Source: an uncultured Erysipelotrichaceae bacterium
GTDB taxonomy: Bacteria > Bacillota_I > Bacilli_A > Erysipelotrichales > Erysipelotrichaceae
Reading direction: 5' to 3'
Length of the DNA stretch: 35,339 nt
Assembly: GCA_934699415.1 (NCBI GenBank)
Contig: CAKUWO010000012.1
Location: 1-35,339, forward strand
The notes beneath the pieces are model-generated. The model was not told the DNA's origin. It did not search any database and saw nothing but the letters and a program-made list of their open reading frames with translations. The position numbers were made by a program, and so were the translations under genes. Of the stretch, positions 32,222 to 35,339 are shown piece by piece. Each line of letters begins with the position of its first letter. Positions within the stretch are counted from its first letter, which is position 1.

Positions 32222-32313
32222 TAACTTTATTATAAATAGTTATAATTATGGCTTTTTGTGAAATGGTATTACAATATGACTTTAAGATATACTTATACAA
32301 ATGGAGGAAGCTT

Positions 32314-33414
32314 ATGAATTTACATTACGATCATTATAAAGATGTTACTCTTGATACTTTAATTAAAGAAGAGAAAGATGGTTATTACGCTTTTGAAGAT
32401 ACTATTTTCTATGGTGAAAAAGGTGGCATGCCAAGTGATAAAGGCATAATCAATGGTTTAGAAGTATTGGATCTTAAATGGGAAGATGATATTTTATATC
32501 ATAAAGTAGCTGGTACTTTAACTAATCCTATTCATATGGAGGTAGATTTATTAACACGCCATAATAATACAATTGTGCAATCAGCCTTACATATTGTTGA
32601 TGGTTTTTGTCGTTTGCATAATCTTCCAGTAGGCTCTATTGGTACAAGTTGGAATAATATTTGGTATGAAATTAATACCGAAGTAGATGATAAAACTTTG
32701 GAAGAATTAGAAGCTTATGTAAGAGAGGCTATTTTAGCTTCTGTTGATATTACAATTAGCTATATTAAAGGCTCAGAATATAGTGATGAGCATTATGCTC
32801 ATTTTGATACTGTGCGTATTATTAAAATAGGTGATTACGATACTCAACCATGCGGTACATTACATGTAAATAACACTGCTGAAATTGGTAGTTTTAGTAT
32901 CTTATCGCATGAGAAAACATCACGTGGTACAAGAATTCATACTGCCATTGGTTTAACAACTGCCGATTATTTAAAAGAAGTCTATGACGATTATCGTAAG
33001 TCTTCTATTATCATCAATCCTGGTAAAGACAGTTTAAATGTTGCTGCTAAGACACTAGTTGATAATAATAAAACACTTAAAAAAGAATTAGCAGAAGTTA
33101 AAAAAGAATTATTAGCTTATCAGGCCAAAGCTTATTTAAATCATGATGAAAAAGTAATTATGATTCATGAAGATAGTTCGCTTCTTAGAGATATTGCTAT
33201 GATCCTTGTTAAAGAGATTGATGATGATCGTTTCTTAGTTAGTGATAAAGATGCTTCTTTCGCTATCATTTCGCAAAGCAATAAAGCTCGTGATATCTTT
33301 AATAATTTAAAAGAAGAATTATCTTTAAGTGGTGGAGGAGCACCATTTTGCGTTGTCGCTAATTCATCATTAAGTCATGATGAATTATTAAATAAAATTA
33401 ATAATTTAAAATAA
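32314..33414 (+). CDS. AlaX-like alanyl-tRNA editing protein with DHHA1 domain
   Basis: 366 residues from the ATG with GGAGGAAG just upstream; an in-frame start 22 codons earlier lacks one. The N-terminal part resembles the AlaRS editing region (DTIFYGEKGGMPSDKG). The zinc site, normally HxxxH plus CxxxH, is Q89-SAL-H93 and C180-GTL-H184, so the first histidine is Gln. The C terminus has a coiled region (KKELAEVKKELLAY) and the DHHA1 glycine motif LSGGGAP. The family removes Ser or Gly from mischarged tRNA-Ala. The Gln change may weaken metal binding. Ends at a bidirectional terminator. Confidence 0.85.
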   Translation: MNLHYDHYKDVTLDTLIKEEKDGYYAFEDTIFYGEKGGMPSDKGIINGLEVLDLKWEDDILYHKVAGTLTNPIHMEVDLLTRHNNTIVQSALHIVDGFCRLHNLPVGSIGTSWNNIWYEINTEVDDKTLEELEAYVREAILASVDITISYIKGSEYSDEHYAHFDTVRIIKIGDYDTQPCGTLHVNNTAEIGSFSILSHEKTSRGTRIHTAIGLTTADYLKEVYDDYRKSSIIINPGKDSLNVAAKTLVDNNKTLKKELAEVKKELLAYQAKAYLNHDEKVIMIHEDSSLLRDIAMILVKEIDDDRFLVSDKDASFAIISQSNKARDIFNNLKEELSLSGGGAPFCVVANSSLSHDELLNKINNLK

Positions 33415-33436
33415 AACCAGCATATGCTGGTTTTTA
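33411..33436. terminator. Bidirectional terminator, AlaX-like gene / unknown gene
   Basis: Perfect palindrome AAAACCAGCAT/ATGCTGGTTTT (33413-33423 and 33424-33434), which folds as a 9-bp stem with loop ATAT and T-runs on both sides. It overlaps the stop codons of both convergent genes. Confidence 0.85.
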
Positions 33437-33865
33437 ATCTAAGCTTTTTAATAATTCTTTACTTCTTTTAGAAGGATAGGTTTTAAAGATTATTTCTTTA
33501 ACACTTTTTTGCATATCACTTAATAGAATTAAAGATATCGCTTCATTAATACCTTCTTTTACTTCTTTGATATCTTTATCTATTTCAGGAATAAATTCTT
33601 TTTCTAATTCCTTCTTAGCTAAATAGATACGATTATTTTGGGTTTTATTTTTAAAAGGTATGAATGAATGTTTATCGCTTTCAACAATTTCACAAAGCAT
33701 TAATAAACGCATCGCATAAGCTAATTTATTTTCACTACTTGTATAACTTATTGAATCATATGGTCCACTTTTATATGACAAAACAATTTGTCTAATTAAA
33801 GAGCTGATTTGATTCTCTTTAATATTTGTCTTGTCTTTAACATCGCTTACTTTATCTTTTACCAT
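33434..33865 (-). CDS. Unknown cytoplasmic protein, coupled to phosphatase
   Basis: 143 residues, Lys/Glu/Ser-rich, probably all helical, no membrane segment. No family recognised. It starts 2 nt after the phosphatase stop codon and has its Shine-Dalgarno-like GGAG inside the phosphatase end, so it forms a two-gene operon. A partner or substrate of the phosphatase is possible but only an inference from context. Confidence 0.7.
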   Translation of the reverse strand: MVKDKVSDVKDKTNIKENQISSLIRQIVLSYKSGPYDSISYTSSENKLAYAMRLLMLCEIVESDKHSFIPFKNKTQNNRIYLAKKELEKEFIPEIDKDIKEVKEGINEAISLILLSDMQKSVKEIIFKTYPSKRSKELLKSLD

Positions 33866-33867
33866 AA

Positions 33868-34617
33868 TTACTCCAAAGAGAATTCTCTAATTCTTTTAAT
33901 ATCATCATCAGTAAAACCGTATTCTTCTTTAAAATAGTTTTCAAAGTTACCATAATGTTTTAAGACATTATCATACATCTTTTCGCCTATTTCTCTAATA
34001 ACACCATAATGAATTCTTAATAATTTATCAGTTAATAAATCTTCACTATATGCATGTCCCTTACTCACTTCGCACTCTATTCTTTCTTTAAAAGCTTCAT
34101 TACTTAATAAATAATCATCGAGAATAGTATCTTTAGGTATCTCAAGTAAAGCCAACAATAGAATAGCTGCAGCTCCAGTACGATCTTTACCAGTAAAACA
34201 ATGAAATAGAATTGGTAAATTATGTGCTTTAATTTCATTAAAGAATACTTTTAATGATTCATTAGCAAAAGGAATATTGCTGTAATAATAAGAGATTTTC
34301 GCATATTGTTTACTAGCTTCTTCACCTTTTTTCAGCATGCCATTGATTGAGAAATCAATTTCTTCACCGCCTTTTGAAACAACACCTGAATGTCTTAAAT
34401 ATTTAACACCATCAAGAATAGGATCTGGATTACGATTAGCTTCAGCCTTACTTCTTAAATCAAGAATAGCTTTTAAATGAAGTGCTTTAATTTCTTCTAA
34501 TTCTTCATCACTAAAAAGATGTAAGGCTGCTGAGCGATAATATAGTCCTTTTTTAATCTTTTGACCATGGATATTGATATAACCGCCTAAATCACGAAAA
34601 TTTCTCTCTTTATTCAT
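33868..34617 (-). CDS. Tyrosine/serine phosphatase, IphP-like (Y_phosphatase3)
   Basis: 249 residues. The start NFRDLGGYINIHGQKIKKG and YYRSAALHLFSDEE are the family's N-terminal marks, and the active-site loop HCFTGKDRTG gives the CX5R motif with C140 and R146. The Asp and Lys in GKDRTG are those seen in lipid- or dual-specific members. An upstream in-frame GTG (34623) directly abuts AAGGGA, whereas the ATG at 34617 is 5 nt after AGGGAG, so ATG is chosen. Followed by an unknown gene in the same operon. Confidence 0.9.
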   Translation of the reverse strand: MNKERNFRDLGGYINIHGQKIKKGLYYRSAALHLFSDEELEEIKALHLKAILDLRSKAEANRNPDPILDGVKYLRHSGVVSKGGEEIDFSINGMLKKGEEASKQYAKISYYYSNIPFANESLKVFFNEIKAHNLPILFHCFTGKDRTGAAAILLLALLEIPKDTILDDYLLSNEAFKERIECEVSKGHAYSEDLLTDKLLRIHYGVIREIGEKMYDNVLKHYGNFENYFKEEYGFTDDDIKRIREFSLE

Positions 34618-34651
34618 AAGCACTCCCTTAATTAGTTATCTGATAAATAAA

Positions 34652-34666
34652 AGGTCGAAGCGACCT
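34652..34666 (-). promoter_or_regulatory. Hairpin upstream of the phosphatase operon
   Basis: Perfect 6-bp stem AGGTCG/CGACCT with loop CTT on the minus strand, immediately followed by TTTTATTT. It looks like an intrinsic terminator placed about 35 nt before the phosphatase ATG. A candidate upstream promoter (TTGAAT, 17 nt, TAAAAG near 34723-34695) would put it in the leader as an attenuator. It could instead block antisense transcription into the operon, or be an operator. Confidence 0.35.
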
Positions 34667-34741
34667 ATCACACTAACTTTAACATATGCATAAGCTTTTA
34701 TTAAATAAATCATGTGAATTCAATAATTTAAGTATTGGAAC

Positions 34742-34747
34742 TATAAT
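34742..34747 (+). promoter_or_regulatory. -10 box of the DUF5684 gene
   Basis: Consensus TATAAT, 20 nt before the ATG; AAGGAGG follows in the short leader. TTCAAT at 34719-34724 is a weak -35 at 17-nt spacing. Confidence 0.5.
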
Positions 34748-34767
34748 GAAGAAAAGGAGGTTTTTAT

Positions 34768-35226
34768 ATGTTACTAATGTCTATCCTGTTTATGTATTTT
34801 ATGCTTGGTATGGCTGGCATTGTCCTTAGTTATGCCGCTATTGCGATATTAACACTACTCTATTACATTCTATATGCAATCGGTTCTTATAATATCTTTG
34901 TTAAAGCTAAACGTCCTGGATGGTGGGCTTTTATTCCTTTATTTAATGAATATCAATTATTTAAGATGGCTTGGAGTGGAAGTTATTTCTTCATCAATAT
35001 CATCTTAAATTTCTTTGCCTCATCTAATCAAAGCGATGATAAAAAGAGCTTCTTTGCTACTCTTTGTGGTTTTATGGTTGTTGTGATTCAATTATCATTT
35101 ACTAATAAATTAGCTAAAGCTTATGGCAAAAGTACTTTATTTGGACTTGGTTTATTCTTCTTCCAACCCATCTTTATCATCTTATTAGGTTTTAGTGATG
35201 CTAAGTATCGCGGTCCCCAAATTTAA
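34768..35226 (+). CDS. DUF5684-like small membrane protein
   Basis: 152 residues, about four membrane helices. The family stretch NIFVKAKRPGWWAFIPLFNEYQLFKMAW is clear: a short cytoplasmic segment with GW-FIP-N-Y seen in many Gram-positive proteins, sometimes fused to or near signal peptidases. Function unknown. AAGGAGG 7 nt before the ATG fixes the start. Single gene with its own promoter and terminator. Confidence 0.7.
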   Translation: MLLMSILFMYFMLGMAGIVLSYAAIAILTLLYYILYAIGSYNIFVKAKRPGWWAFIPLFNEYQLFKMAWSGSYFFINIILNFFASSNQSDDKKSFFATLCGFMVVVIQLSFTNKLAKAYGKSTLFGLGLFFFQPIFIILLGFSDAKYRGPQI

Positions 35227-35232
35227 TTATTT

Positions 35233-35258
35233 AGAACTGGTATTCCAGTTCTTTTTTT
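35233..35258 (+). terminator. Terminator of the DUF5684 gene
   Basis: Perfect 8-bp stem AGAACTGG/CCAGTTCT (35233-35240 and 35245-35252), loop TATT, followed by a run of seven T residues. Confidence 0.88.
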
Positions 35259-35260
35259 AT

Positions 35261-35339
35261 GGCCCAAATTGTCAAGTTAATTGCAACACAGTTGAATAGT
35301 AAACTTCATATGGTGTTTTATATCCAAGACATTTCCTCG
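35261..35339 (-). mobile_element. Edge of an IS30-family insertion sequence
   Basis: The transposase stop is followed on the minus strand by ACAATTTGGGCC and then directly by the DUF5684 terminator. The element's terminal repeat probably lies within 35261-35285, but without the other end it cannot be delimited. Confidence 0.5.
35272..35339 (-). CDS. IS30-family transposase, C-terminal end only
   Basis: Minus-strand reading gives RKCLGYKTPYEVYYSTVLQL followed by T and a TGA stop at 35272. The R(K)CLGYKTPYEV motif is the typical C-terminal end of IS30-family transposases, just after the last catalytic Glu region. The partial codon at the edge (NCG) would allow the usual Pro before it. The rest of the gene lies beyond the window, so it cannot be said whether the element is intact. 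Confidence 0.8.
   Translation of the reverse strand, partial: RKCLGYKTPYEVYYSTVLQLT

Noticed and set aside
32211..32250. AT-rich inverted repeat ATAACT/AGTTAT between the MATE and AlaX-like genes
   Set aside because: Low-complexity AT sequence in a divergent promoter region; such short AT palindromes are expected by chance.
32248..32313. 22-codon N-terminal extension of the AlaX-like protein
   Set aside because: No ribosome-binding site for the first ATG; GGAGGAAG lies before the ATG at 32314 and the conserved domain begins there.
1..35339. tRNA, rRNA, CRISPR array or prophage
   Set aside because: No cloverleaf-like GC-rich segments, no spaced direct repeats and no phage genes were seen; intergenic regions are short and accounted for by promoters, terminators and leaders.

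Overview
The window looks like a chromosomal segment of a low-GC Gram-positive bacterium. The best guess is the Erysipelotrichia/Mollicutes side of Firmicutes, judged only from gene content and style. Supporting signs are a DarA-type c-di-AMP receptor, zinc-form S14 and L36, a four-cysteine adenylate kinase LID, no L30 gene, and very AT-rich non-ribosomal genes. TGA is used as a stop and Trp is TGG, so the standard code applies.

Layout. The left edge holds the start of ftsE (minus) and the divergent c-di-AMP receptor gene darA (plus), then a YwaF/TMEM164-like membrane protein (minus). From about 15.9 kb down to 1.45 kb on the minus strand runs one uninterrupted S10-spc-alpha ribosomal superoperon. 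Its order is S10, L3, L4, L23, L2, S19, L22, S3, L16, L29, S17, L14, L24, L5, S14, S8, L6, L18, S5, L15, SecY, Adk, Map, IF-1, L36, S13, S11, RpoA, L17. It starts at a near-consensus promoter with a structured leader and ends at a 15-bp-stem terminator. The small rpmJ (L36) gene is present at 3627-3740, and rpmD (L30) is missing between S5 and L15.

Upstream of the superoperon are folC and a degenerate PfkB-family kinase (minus), divergent from ung (plus). Next comes a three-gene, translationally coupled minus-strand operon: an acidic single-pass membrane protein, a DUF2752 protein, and a zinc-ribbon/DUF898 repeat protein. It is followed by queT with a probable preQ1 riboswitch, and a divergent 1124-residue fused ABC transporter with a roughly 700-residue external domain. 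The right third holds a DUF885 lipoprotein, a small unknown gene coupled to a GH25 lysozyme, a MATE exporter with a cytoplasmic 5'-nucleotidase-like enzyme, an AlaX-like tRNA-editing protein, a PTP-type phosphatase with an unknown partner, a DUF5684 membrane protein, and the C-terminal end of an IS30-family transposase at the right edge.

The observations most worth following are these. Four or five genes have a -10 box 6-8 nt before the ATG and no Shine-Dalgarno, so their mRNAs would be leaderless or nearly so. S3 and S5 carry matching Asn/Arg-rich tails that should sit near the mRNA entry side of the ribosome. The acidic/DUF2752/DUF898 operon looks like a multi-part membrane assembly of unknown role. 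A PfkB pseudokinase is joined to folC. No clearly new defence or mobile system was found.
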